NCBI RefSeq assembly: GCF_007197575.1
Contig: NZ_CP041616.1
Span: 3,224,001 to 3,288,000 of the forward strand
Direction: 5' to 3'
Length of the DNA: 64,000 nucleotides
Source: Ornithinimicrobium ciconiae
GTDB lineage: Bacteria > Actinomycetota > Actinomycetes > Actinomycetales > Dermatophilaceae
Of this stretch, positions 37,950-46,250 are shown piece after piece. The number at the start of each line of letters is the position of its first letter. Within the stretch, counting starts at the first letter, position 1. Both the position numbers and the translations under genes were made by a program. A model generated the notes under the pieces. It had not been told where the DNA came from. It made no database searches and worked only from the letters and a program-made list of their open reading frames with translations.

Positions 37950-39092
37950 ATGACCACCCCCGCACAGCCGGAGCCCAGCCCCGCGCGCCCGGCCAACGCG
38001 ATCCCGACCCCGACCGCACCCCCGCCGGACATCCTGCGGTGCGCCTCGATGGAGCTCGTGGTCACCGACCTCGCGGCCTCCCGGGCGTTCTACCACGACG
38101 TGCTCGGTCTGGTGATCACCGAGGAGGACGAGCAGACGGTCTATCTGCGCTCCTTCGAGGAGTTCATCCACCACAACCTGGTCCTGCGCCAGGGACCGGT
38201 GGCTGCGGTGGCCGCGTTCTCCTACCGGGTGCGCAGCCCCGAGGACCTGGACCGGGCGGTGGCCTTCTACACCGAGCTCGGCTGCCGGGTGGAGCGTCGC
38301 CCCGAGGGCTTCAGCAAGGGCTATGGGGACTCGGTGCGGGTGGAGGACCCGCTCGGCTTCCCCTACGAGTTCTTCTACGACGTCAAGCACGTGGAGCGGC
38401 TGGCCTGGCGCTACGACCTGCACATCCCAGGAGCCTTGGTCCGCCTGGACCACTTCAACCAGGTCACCCCGGACGTGCCGCGCGCGATCGGCTATGTCGA
38501 GGACCTCGGCTTCCGGGTGACCGAGGACATCCGCGACGCCGAGGGCACGGTGTATGCCGCGTGGATGCGTCGCAAGCCGACGGTCCACGACACCGCGATG
38601 ACCGGCGGCGACGGGCCCCGGATGCACCACGTGGCCTTCGCCACCCACGAGAAGCACAACATCATCGCGATCTGCGACAAGCTCGGTGCGCTGCGGCTGT
38701 CCAACCACATCGAGCGCGGCCCGGGACGCCACGGCGTCTCCAACGCCTTCTACCTCTATCTGCGCGACCCGGACGGGCACCGGGTCGAGATCTACACGCA
38801 GGACTACTACACCGGTGATCCGGACAACCCGCTGGTCAGCTGGGACGTGCACGACAACCAGCGCCGCGACTGGTGGGGCAACCCGGTGGTGCCCTCGTGG
38901 TACACCGAGGCCTCCCTCGTCCTGGACCTCGACGGCAACCCCCAGCCGCTGACCTCGCGCACCGACGACTCCGAGCTGGAGGTCACGATCGGCGCCGACG
39001 GCTTCTCCTACACCCGCGAGGGTCACGAGGGCAAGGACCACGACATGCCCAGCTGGAAGCAGGGCGAGTACAAGCTCGGCCACCAGCTCTGA
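37950..39092 (+). CDS. hpaD: 3,4-dihydroxyphenylacetate 2,3-dioxygenase
   Basis: A 380-residue type I extradiol dioxygenase (EC 1.13.11.15) made of paired vicinal-oxygen-chelate modules. It opens the homoprotocatechuate ring next to the hydroxyls. Metal ligands are visible: His168 (RLDHFNQ), His227 (or 226) in RMHHVAFAT, and Glu280 (GHRVEIYTQDYY). The length, the Pro-rich N-terminus of about 25 residues, and the C-terminal HDMPSWKQGEYK match the Brevibacterium/Arthrobacter type of enzyme. ATG 37950 begins one base after the hpaE stop. Confidence 0.95.
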   Translation: MTTPAQPEPSPARPANAIPTPTAPPPDILRCASMELVVTDLAASRAFYHDVLGLVITEEDEQTVYLRSFEEFIHHNLVLRQGPVAAVAAFSYRVRSPEDLDRAVAFYTELGCRVERRPEGFSKGYGDSVRVEDPLGFPYEFFYDVKHVERLAWRYDLHIPGALVRLDHFNQVTPDVPRAIGYVEDLGFRVTEDIRDAEGTVYAAWMRRKPTVHDTAMTGGDGPRMHHVAFATHEKHNIIAICDKLGALRLSNHIERGPGRHGVSNAFYLYLRDPDGHRVEIYTQDYYTGDPDNPLVSWDVHDNQRRDWWGNPVVPSWYTEASLVLDLDGNPQPLTSRTDDSELEVTIGADGFSYTREGHEGKDHDMPSWKQGEYKLGHQL

Positions 39093-39142
39093 CCAACCTG
39101 GGCACGCTTATCGGGTCAGTGCGACGGCTATTTCCGTGCCCC

Positions 39143-39218
39143 CACCACCAGAAGCGTGCCCAGCCGGGATCGACGCACCACCAGAAGCGTGCCCAGCCGG
39201 GATCGACGCACCACCAGA
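39143..39218 (+). repeat. 33-bp tandem repeat upstream of hpaH
   Basis: Two full copies (39143-39175, 39176-39208) and a ten-base start of a third (39209-39218) of a unit beginning caccaccagaagcgtgccc. It fills half of the 140-base gap between hpaD and hpaH, ending at the hpaH ribosome site. The unit length is a multiple of three, but no start codon lies in it. Confidence 0.9.
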
Positions 39219-39232
39219 GGAGAAGGACCGCG

Positions 39233-40018
39233 ATGTTGTCACCAGAGCAGATCGCTGCGATCGCCGACGAGCTGGCCCAGGCCGAGCGGGACTGCACCAT
39301 GGTCCCGCGGCTGACGGCACGTCACCCGGAGATGACGATCGAGGACTCGTATGCCGTGCAGGCGCAGTGGCGTCGTCGTGGCGAGTCCGCGGGGCGCCGG
39401 CTCGTCGGCCGCAAGATCGGCCTGACCAGCAAGGTCATGCAGGCCGCGACCGGCATCAGCGAGCCGGACTATGGCGCGATCTTTGACGACATGGTCTTTG
39501 AGAACGGCTCGGTGATCGAGCACCAGCAGTTCTCCAACGTGCGGATCGAGGTCGAGCTGGCCTTCGTGCTCTCCGACGACCTCGCCGGGGCGGACGTGAG
39601 CGTCTTCGACGTGCTGCGCGCCACGGAGTATGTCGTGCCCGCCCTGGAGATCCTCTCCTCCCGGATCGAGATGGAGGGGCGCACCATCGTCGACACGATC
39701 AGCGACAACGCGGCGATGGGCGGGATGGTCTATGGCGGCAACCCGGTCCGCCCGCACGACGTGGACCTGCGCTGGGTCTCGGCGCTGCTCTATCGCAACG
39801 AGACGATCGAGGAGACCGGAGTGGCCGCCGCGGTGCTCAACCACCCCGCCACCGGGGTGGCCTGGCTGGCCCGCAAACTCGCCTCCCACGACGACCAGCT
39901 ACACGCCGGTGACATCGTGCTGGCCGGGTCCTTCACCCGGCCGATGTGGGTCGAGCCCGGCGACTCCATCCTGGCGGACTTCAACGATCTGGGGACGATC
40001 TCATGCCGGTTCGTGTGA
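39233..40018 (+). CDS. hpaH: 2-oxo-hept-3-ene-1,7-dioate hydratase
   Basis: A 261-residue FAH-superfamily hydratase (EC 4.2.1.163) of normal length. It hydrates 2-oxo-hept-3-ene-dioate before aldol cleavage. [38 protein letters not shown] (metal-binding Glu pair) and [15 protein letters not shown] [13 protein letters not shown] are typical of HpaH/MhpD. Start ATG 39233 follows GGAGAAGG (39219-39226). It overlaps hpaI by 16 bases. Confidence 0.94.
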   Translation: MLSPEQIAAIADELAQAERDCTMVPRLTARHPEMTIEDSYAVQAQWRRRGESAGRRLVGRKIGLTSKVMQAATGISEPDYGAIFDDMVFENGSVIEHQQFSNVRIEVELAFVLSDDLAGADVSVFDVLRATEYVVPALEILSSRIEMEGRTIVDTISDNAAMGGMVYGGNPVRPHDVDLRWVSALLYRNETIEETGVAAAVLNHPATGVAWLARKLASHDDQLHAGDIVLAGSFTRPMWVEPGDSILADFNDLGTISCRFV

Positions 40019-40806
40019 TGACGCTGCGCGAGCACCTGCACCGCGCCACCGACCGGCCGTTGGCGGGGATGTGGGTCTGCTCCGGCTCCCCGCTCGTCGC
40101 GGAGATCTGCGCCGGGGCCGGGCTGGACTGGGTGCTGGTCGACATGGAGCACTCCCCCAACGGCCTGGAGTCGGTGCTGACCCAGCTCCAGGCGATCGCG
40201 GCCTATCCCGTGACGTCGGTGGTGCGGGTCCCGACCAACGACCCGGTGGTCATCAAGCAGGTGCTGGACCTGGGCGCGCAGACCCTGCTGGTGCCGATGG
40301 TCTCCTCCGTCGAGGAGGCCCGGGCCGCGGTCGAGGCGATGCGCTATCCGCCCCGTGGACGCCGTGGTGTCGGCTCGGCCCTGGCCCGGTCGGCACGCTG
40401 GAACCGGGTCGACGGTTATCTGCAGGACGCCGACGAGCACGTGTCCCTGGTCGTGCAGATCGAGACGATGGCGGGGGTGGAGGCCGCCGAGCAGATCGCC
40501 GGCGTCGACGGGGTGGACGCGGTGTTCGTCGGCCCGTCTGACCTGTCCGCCAGCATGGGACTGCTGGGTCAGCAGGCCCACCCGGACGTGGTCGCCGCCG
40601 TGCTGCGCACCTTCGAGGCCGTCCGTGGCGCGGGCAAGCACGTCGGGGTCAACGCCTTCGACCCGCAGGTCGCCCAGGACTATCTCGACGCCGGGGCCCG
40701 GTTCATCCTCGTGGGGGCGGACGTGGCGCTGCTGGCGCGCGGTTCAGAGGCCCTCGCCCAGCGCTGGGTGCCTGCCGGTGGACAGCTCGAGCGGGACTCC
40801 TACTAG
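40003..40806 (+). CDS. hpaI: 4-hydroxy-2-oxo-heptane-1,7-dioate aldolase (HpaI family)
   Basis: A 267-residue class II HpcH/HpaI aldolase (EC 4.1.2.52) that splits the last intermediate to pyruvate and succinate semialdehyde. [11 protein letters not shown] holds the catalytic His after the Asp/Glu region, [10 protein letters not shown] the phosphate-mimic Arg, and [11 protein letters not shown] plus [12 protein letters not shown] the divalent-metal site. ATG 40003 is chosen because GGGGA lies seven bases before it; ATG 40018 is the alternative. It is the last gene of the operon and ends 14 bases from the convergent hydroxylase gene. Confidence 0.94.
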   Translation: MPVRVMTLREHLHRATDRPLAGMWVCSGSPLVAEICAGAGLDWVLVDMEHSPNGLESVLTQLQAIAAYPVTSVVRVPTNDPVVIKQVLDLGAQTLLVPMVSSVEEARAAVEAMRYPPRGRRGVGSALARSARWNRVDGYLQDADEHVSLVVQIETMAGVEAAEQIAGVDGVDAVFVGPSDLSASMGLLGQQAHPDVVAAVLRTFEAVRGAGKHVGVNAFDPQVAQDYLDAGARFILVGADVALLARGSEALAQRWVPAGGQLERDSY

Positions 40807-40820
40807 GACTTCCCGACCGC

Positions 40821-42722
40821 TCAGCGCTGGGCGAGCATGTGCTGGGCGAAGAAGGCGCTGAGCTCGTCGGTGGCCGTCAGCGGCAGGACGTGCGCGACAT
40901 ACTGGTCCGGGCGCACCACGACGACGGCGCCGTCGCGCGAGATCCCCCGCTCCTCGAAGATGTCCGACGCGGGGAGGGCGGCAAAGACCTTCTCCCAGTC
41001 GGTCAGCCCGAGCGGTCCGGTCTGCGGACGGAACGTGCCCGGCACCCGGGCGAGCTCGACCTGCTCGAAGCCCTGCTGATAGACCACCTTGACGTCAAAG
41101 ACGGCGTCCATGTCAGCACCGGCGGGGGTATGCCGCAGCACGGGTGACTGCGGCGAGGTCGCCAGCCACTGTGCCCAGTCGGTCAGGGCCGAGGCTTCTC
41201 CGGCAGCGCGCGCGTCGGCGAAGGCATAGATGCGCCAGCGACCGTCAGCGCTCGCGTGGTGACCCAGGTGCAGGGTGTTGCCGTCGCCGGCCAGCACGAC
41301 CTGGGCCGACTTGAAGCGCTTGCCGATCGGGAATCCCTCGGCCAGGCCCTGGTGCTCGTCGGTGCCGACGATCATCGAGGGGGCATACTGCGTCATGAAG
41401 CCGGAGGGGAACTCGGCGGTGCCGAGGTAATAGGTCGCCAGCTCGGTGGGGTCCTCGATCTCCTCGGGCTTGCGGGCCATCAGGGACGACCACTCCCGGT
41501 CGAAGTCGATGAGTTGCTGGGCCACCGGCCGGCGCTCCGCGGTGTAGGTGCTCAGCAGCGACGCATCACTCAGCCCCGAGAGCACGGCGCCGAGCTTCCA
41601 GCCGATGTTGAAGCCGTCCTGCATGGAGACGTTCATCCCCTGGCCTGCCTTGGCGCTGTGCGTGTGGCAGGCGTCGCCGGTGAGGAAGACCCGCGGGGCG
41701 CGGTGCTCGCCGACCGGCACGTCGTCGAACCGGTCGGTGACCCGGTGCCCCACCTCATAGACGCTGTGCCAGCCCACCTCCTTGACGTCGATGGAGTAGG
41801 GGTGCAGGATCTCGTTGGCCTTGGTGACCACCGCCTCCAGCGGGGTCTGGCGCACCCGGTGGTTGTCGTCCTCGGGGACTGCGCCGAGGTCGATATACAT
41901 CCGAGCCAGGTAGCCGCCCTCGCGGGGAATGTGCAGGATGTTGCCCGCCTCGGCGTTGATCGCGCACTTGATCCGCCAGTCCGGGAAGTCGGTGTTGACC
42001 AGCACGTCCATCACGCCCCAGGCGTGCTTGGCGATGTCGCCGACGTGGGCGCAGCCGATCGAGTCGCGCACCCTGCTGCGCGCACCATCGCACCCCACGA
42101 CATACTTGGCGGCGATGACACGCTCCTCGCCGGTGACGGCGGCGTCGCTGCCCGCCGCGTCGTCCGCGGTCCGACGCAAGGTGACCTGGACGGGGTGCTC
42201 GCCCTCGGTGACCTGCAGGTCGACGAACTCCCAGCCGTAGTCCGGCGTGATCCGGCCGGGGGCCCGCACGGCTGCCTGGGCGAAGTAGTCCAGGACCCGG
42301 GCCTGGTTGACGATCAGATGCGGGAACTCGCCGATGTCCTGGGCATAGTCCGCGGTCCGCGCGGTGCGGATGATGTCCTGCGGGTTGTCGGGGTCCGGGC
42401 CCCAGAAGTTCATCCAGCCGATGTTGTAGGCCTCGGCGATGATCTCCTCCGCGAAGCCGAACGCCTGGAAGGTCTCCACGCTGCGCGGCTGGATGCCGTC
42501 GGCCTGCCCGTGCGTCAGCCGCCCGGAGCGGCGCTCGATCACCCGCGTGGTGAGGTGGGGGAAGTGCGACATCTGGGCCGCGAGCAACATGCCGGCCGGT
42601 CCGCTGCCCACGACGAGCACGTCGACCTCGGCGGGGAGCTCGACGGGCCGGTCGATGCCGGTGCCGGCTGCGGGCAGGACCCGCGGGTCGCCGGAGACAT
42701 AGCCATGGTGGTGGAACTGCAT
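40821..42722 (-). CDS. FAD-dependent aromatic hydroxylase, 3-hydroxybenzoate 4-monooxygenase (MobA) type
   Basis: A 633-residue flavin monooxygenase. The N-terminal MQFHHHGY, VDVLVVGSGPAGMLLAAQM (FAD), VVGCDGARSRVRDSIG and FLTGDACHTHSAKAGQGMN motifs are in place, and the C-terminal thioredoxin-like domain ends with VVVRPDQYVAHVLPL. From memory it follows MobA of Comamonas over its whole length. MobA makes protocatechuate from 3-hydroxybenzoate with NADPH. Beside an hpa operon with no hpaBC, it may instead hydroxylate 3- or 4-hydroxyphenylacetate to homoprotocatechuate. Substrate not decidable from sequence. Confidence 0.88.
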   Translation of the reverse strand: MQFHHHGYVSGDPRVLPAAGTGIDRPVELPAEVDVLVVGSGPAGMLLAAQMSHFPHLTTRVIERRSGRLTHGQADGIQPRSVETFQAFGFAEEIIAEAYNIGWMNFWGPDPDNPQDIIRTARTADYAQDIGEFPHLIVNQARVLDYFAQAAVRAPGRITPDYGWEFVDLQVTEGEHPVQVTLRRTADDAAGSDAAVTGEERVIAAKYVVGCDGARSRVRDSIGCAHVGDIAKHAWGVMDVLVNTDFPDWRIKCAINAEAGNILHIPREGGYLARMYIDLGAVPEDDNHRVRQTPLEAVVTKANEILHPYSIDVKEVGWHSVYEVGHRVTDRFDDVPVGEHRAPRVFLTGDACHTHSAKAGQGMNVSMQDGFNIGWKLGAVLSGLSDASLLSTYTAERRPVAQQLIDFDREWSSLMARKPEEIEDPTELATYYLGTAEFPSGFMTQYAPSMIVGTDEHQGLAEGFPIGKRFKSAQVVLAGDGNTLHLGHHASADGRWRIYAFADARAAGEASALTDWAQWLATSPQSPVLRHTPAGADMDAVFDVKVVYQQGFEQVELARVPGTFRPQTGPLGLTDWEKVFAALPASDIFEERGISRDGAVVVVRPDQYVAHVLPLTATDELSAFFAQHMLAQR

Positions 42723-42766
42723 CGTGATCGGGTCCTCCCTCGGACATCGTCGTCGAGGTCTGCGTC

Positions 42767-42787
42767 GGTGAACGGACGTGGTTCACC
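42767..42787. promoter_or_regulatory. Inverted repeat upstream of the MobA-like gene
   Basis: GGTGAAC (42767-42773), seven bases and GTTCACC (42781-42787) form a perfect inverted repeat in the 85-base gap between two minus-strand genes, about 45 bases before the hydroxylase start. It may be an operator or a weak terminator for the gene before it. Confidence 0.45.
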
Positions 42788-42807
42788 TTATCTTCGACCG
42801 GACTCGA

Positions 42808-43749
42808 TCAAATACGATGTGGCAGCAATGCGCGAGCCCGCTGCGCGTAGGCCCGCAGCAGCAAGGGCACCACGGTCCGGGGGCCCATGCCGCTGGCGAT
42901 GATGAAGTCGTCGTGCACGTGCAGACCGGGCTTGGCGGCCGACCGGGCGGCATCACGGACCGCGCGCAGTTGGTCCATGCTCATCTGCAGGGGCGGCTCG
43001 TCGGGCTGATAGGTCGCGCCCATCGGGTAGTCCCGCCTGGGGGTGCGGGACATCTCGATGTGGGCACCCATCACGTGGCTGACCGGGCGCGCCTCGGCGA
43101 ACTGCACCAGGTGCTCCACGCTGGTCCCGAACCGCGCCCTGTCGGCGGCATAGAGCCGCCCCGGATAGACCGTGTCCCCGGTGAGCAGGAAGCCGGTCCA
43201 GGGGTCGAAGACCGCCACGGAGGTGGGGTGATGACCCGGGGTGCCGGTCAGCTCGAGCACCCGCCCGCCCAGGTCGAGGGTGACGACCTGGGTCGGCCAC
43301 TCGGTGAAACCGAAGAACGCCTGGACCTCCTCCAGTTCCGTGCCGACCACCGTGGTGTGCGGTCGGTCGGTGAACTGCTCGTCCCCAGCGATGTGGTCCC
43401 CGTGCGAGTGGCTGTGCGCAACCATCAGTTCGTAGTCGTCCTGGGGGTGGTCGGCCAGCCAGGCGGCGATCAGCGCGTCGACGGTGTCGCGCAACGGGAA
43501 GTCGGCCGGCTCCTGCGTGGCGCCGGTGTCCAGCAGCAGAGCGCGCTCGTTGCCAAAGAGCAGGAACAGGAAGGGCGCCTCAAAGCTGACGCTCATGCTC
43601 TGTCGCAGGATGATGGTGTGCTCGTCGCAGTGGTGCACCTGCAGCGGCGGATCTGCGTTGGGCTGCTTCGACCGTGAGCCGTGGATCCACTCCACGGCCA
43701 GGTCCGGGGTGATCGGTCCCTGACTGAAGTCCGGCACGGCGTCACTCAC
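42808..43749 (-). CDS. Metallo-beta-lactamase-fold hydrolase
   Basis: A 313-residue MBL-fold protein. The two-metal motif HSHSHGDH (His114, His116, Asp118, His119) is complete; GTPGHHPTS supplies the third-site His and LLTGDTVYPG the bridging Asp. It starts with GTG 43749 after GGAGAG. It lies before and in the same direction as the MobA-like gene. Such enzymes cleave lactones, thioesters or sulphate esters; a role in the neighbouring aromatic pathway is possible but unproved. No signal peptide is visible, so it should be cytoplasmic. Confidence 0.85.
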   Translation of the reverse strand: MSDAVPDFSQGPITPDLAVEWIHGSRSKQPNADPPLQVHHCDEHTIILRQSMSVSFEAPFLFLLFGNERALLLDTGATQEPADFPLRDTVDALIAAWLADHPQDDYELMVAHSHSHGDHIAGDEQFTDRPHTTVVGTELEEVQAFFGFTEWPTQVVTLDLGGRVLELTGTPGHHPTSVAVFDPWTGFLLTGDTVYPGRLYAADRARFGTSVEHLVQFAEARPVSHVMGAHIEMSRTPRRDYPMGATYQPDEPPLQMSMDQLRAVRDAARSAAKPGLHVHDDFIIASGMGPRTVVPLLLRAYAQRARALLPHRI

Positions 43750-43850
43750 TCTCCGGCGGTGTATGAGTCAGTATGCGGGCCGCGCAAACCGCAGCGCAAG
43801 GGACTTTCTTGCCCTCGACGCGAGCCACCGCGAGCGCGACATACGGCTGC

Positions 43851-43856
43851 TACTGT
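43851..43856 (+). promoter_or_regulatory. -10 box for a leaderless start
   Basis: TACTGT ends seven bases before ATG 43864, which lacks a ribosome site. Confidence 0.4.
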
Positions 43857-43863
43857 CCGCCGC

Positions 43864-45054
43864 ATGATCGTGAGTGTCAGGCGTTTTCTGCTGGTGCTGG
43901 TCCTGGGCGCTGCCTCGCTGACGGCCTGCGGTGGGGGCGACCCGGACAGTTCACCGGGTCCAGAGGCCCGCCGCTCCGACCCCGTCGGGACCGCCACCGA
44001 GGCAGTGGCCGATCACGAGGCCACCACGGCGACGGCCGCGCCCGAGCCGCCCGAGGACGAGTCGGCCGCCGAGGATGAGGTCGCAGCAACCACCGAGGCG
44101 CAGCCCACCGCACAGACGGACTGGGAGAACACGACCTACCGGATGCGGGCCTACTCCGGCTCTGACCTGGAGGACCTGAGCTTCACTGATGGGGTGGCAG
44201 AGACGACCGTCATCGTGGACGTGAAAGTCGATCCCACCAACCCCCACCGGGTGGCGATGGTGTCGACGAGCTCGGACAGCGAGGGCTTCCCGCTCTTTGT
44301 CAACGCGGGCATCTTCACGCTGGACCACGGGTCAGGAGTCGCCGTGGCCGAAGCGGAAGTCTCCTCGATGACCGGCTTCGCCCTCCAGGTGCACGTGTGC
44401 ACGACCGGCACAACCTGGGACGGGGGCGACGAGCTGAGCCTGGAGTTTGGGTCCTGCAATGTCGGTGAGGCGGGAAGCCTACTGTGGACCCGGGACGGTG
44501 AGACCCTGCAGCTCCACGAGGGCGAGGAGGCGGCGAGCAACGGCTCCGGTGACGCGGCCGGCTCCGGCAACGCGCTGGACGTGTCCTCCTACGACGAGGT
44601 GCACTTCACGTCCCCCAGCGGTTCTATCGACTGCACGATGAACGGCGCCAACGGAGGCTGGGCGGCGTGCTACTTCCCGCCGGAGATGGACACCAGCCAG
44701 GTGCCCGACGACCACTGCGAGCACACCTCACTCCTGGCCGTCGGCGCGGGCGCGGAGACAGGGTGGATCTGCACGGGCGGCGCCTTCGTGTTTCCCGAGG
44801 TCTCGACGTCGTACACATCCTGGTTTGAGGACACCGGGTGGGAGCCCGCCGTGTCGGAGTTGGGTGGACAGGAGCGCGCGACGGCCGCCGTTCCCTACGG
44901 GACGACGCTCGCGCTGGACGCCGTGCGCTGCCGCAGCGCGGAGGACGGCATGCACTGCAGCCGGACCGACTCGGGCGCAGGATTCTCGGTGTCCCGGGCT
45001 GGTGTGCAGTTCACGGGTCCGCGGACGGACACCTTCACCGAGCTCTGGGACTGA
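43864..45054 (+). CDS. Secreted lipoprotein with C-terminal DUF6636-like domain
   Basis: A 396-residue lipoprotein. The signal ends in the lipobox LTAC; an acidic Ala/Glu/Thr linker follows to about residue 80. Residues about 90-215 form an unrecognised domain with a Cys pair (VHVCTTG, GSCNVG). The last 150 residues resemble the DUF6636 pattern: FTSPSGSIDCTMNG, a run of spaced Cys, VPYGTTLALDAVRCRS and SGAGFSVSRAGVQF. ATG 43864 starts the signal exactly and has a leaderless layout. Divergent from the MBL gene. Function unknown; external. Confidence 0.75.
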   Translation: MIVSVRRFLLVLVLGAASLTACGGGDPDSSPGPEARRSDPVGTATEAVADHEATTATAAPEPPEDESAAEDEVAATTEAQPTAQTDWENTTYRMRAYSGSDLEDLSFTDGVAETTVIVDVKVDPTNPHRVAMVSTSSDSEGFPLFVNAGIFTLDHGSGVAVAEAEVSSMTGFALQVHVCTTGTTWDGGDELSLEFGSCNVGEAGSLLWTRDGETLQLHEGEEAASNGSGDAAGSGNALDVSSYDEVHFTSPSGSIDCTMNGANGGWAACYFPPEMDTSQVPDDHCEHTSLLAVGAGAETGWICTGGAFVFPEVSTSYTSWFEDTGWEPAVSELGGQERATAAVPYGTTLALDAVRCRSAEDGMHCSRTDSGAGFSVSRAGVQFTGPRTDTFTELWD

Positions 45055-45114
45055 GCCGCGAGCACTGAGGCACAGTGGGCACGGCACTGCGGACACGAAC
45101 ACTAAGGAGGGCTG

Positions 45115-46029
45115 ATGGGGGCACGGCTGCTGGTCATCGGCTCGACCAATGTCGACCTGCTCGCGACGGTGCCGCGCCACCCCTCCCCCGGCGAGACGCT
45201 GCTGGGCACCGGCGGGCAGCGCGCCGCGGGCGGCAAGGGAGCCAACCAGGCCCTGGCCGCCGCCCTGCAGGGAGCAGACGTGACCTTCGTCGGAGCGGTC
45301 GGTGAGGACGCAGACGCCGAGCTCGCCCTGGCCGGGATGCGCGCGGCCGGTGTCGATCTGGACTCTGTTGTCACCGTCCCGGAGTCCCCGACCGGGCTGG
45401 CGATCATCACCGTCTCGCAGGACGGGGAGAACACGATCGTGGTCATCCCCGGAGCCAACGCCCACGTCGGGGTCGAGGCGGCCACGACCGCCGTCGCCGG
45501 CATGGGCGAGGGCGACCTGCTGCTCATGCAGGGCGAGGTCCCGCGCGCGACCATGGAGGCCGCCGCACGCGCAGCCCGGGACGCCGACCGGCGCGTCGTG
45601 CTCAACGTCGCGCCGTGGATGGCACTCGACCACGACGTGCTGACCGCCGCCGATCCCCTGGTGCTCAACGAGCACGAGGCTCAACTGGCGCTCGCCGAGC
45701 TCGGGCTCTCCCCGGACGGTGACAGCCCGGAGGCTGCGGCCACGGCCCTGCGCGTCGCGGGGACGCCCTCTGTGGTGATCACGCTGGGTGCCGAGGGTGC
45801 CGTCGCTGCCTCGCAGGACTCGCCCACCACCCAGGTGCCGAGCCCCACGGTGACCGCTATCGACAGCACGGGCGCCGGTGACGCCTTCACCGGCGCACTG
45901 GCGGCACGCCTCCTCGAGGGTGACGACCTGACGACAGCCGTCGGCCACGCCGTCCGGGTCGGCGCCTTTGCCGTGCAGCACCAGGGTGCTCAGCCGTCCT
46001 ACCCGGAGCTGGACGCTGAGCTGCCCTGA
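45115..46029 (+). CDS. rbsK: Ribokinase (PfkB family)
   Basis: A 304-residue sugar kinase (EC 2.7.1.15 if ribose). LVIGSTNVDLLATVPRHPSPGETLLG and GGKGANQALAAALQGADV are ribokinase-type N-terminal motifs, and DSTGAGDAFTGALAARL holds the catalytic Asp with the anion hole. AGGAGGG precedes ATG 45115. It stands without ribose transport or uptake genes, which leaves the in vivo sugar open. The next 221 bases (46030-46250) contain no gene I can support. Confidence 0.92.
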   Translation: MGARLLVIGSTNVDLLATVPRHPSPGETLLGTGGQRAAGGKGANQALAAALQGADVTFVGAVGEDADAELALAGMRAAGVDLDSVVTVPESPTGLAIITVSQDGENTIVVIPGANAHVGVEAATTAVAGMGEGDLLLMQGEVPRATMEAAARAARDADRRVVLNVAPWMALDHDVLTAADPLVLNEHEAQLALAELGLSPDGDSPEAAATALRVAGTPSVVITLGAEGAVAASQDSPTTQVPSPTVTAIDSTGAGDAFTGALAARLLEGDDLTTAVGHAVRVGAFAVQHQGAQPSYPELDAELP

Positions 46030-46250
46030 CCTGGGTCAGGTGCCCAGTCGGGTCAGAAGAAGCCAAGCTGTCCGATAGCGCAGGTCCCGGAGTTCGCATA
46101 CATGGAAGATATGTCCCACTGATAGGGAATGTTAGGGGCTCGCAGGGACGAGACCGACTGCTGGACTGGTCTGAGATCACGACTCTCCTGACATCGCGTG
46201 GCGTGCCAAGATGACCAGCGACGCCGACGTCCACCTGGAAGTGACCTGCC

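Noticed and set aside
39143..39218. Possible CRISPR array
   Set aside because: The copies are directly adjacent without spacers and only 2.3 units are present.
41256..42902. 548-codon plus-strand frame
   Set aside because: Antisense to the MobA-like hydroxylase.
46030..46250. Small gene in the gap before the M14 peptidase
   Set aside because: No frame combines a ribosome site, plausible codon use and a recognisable product.
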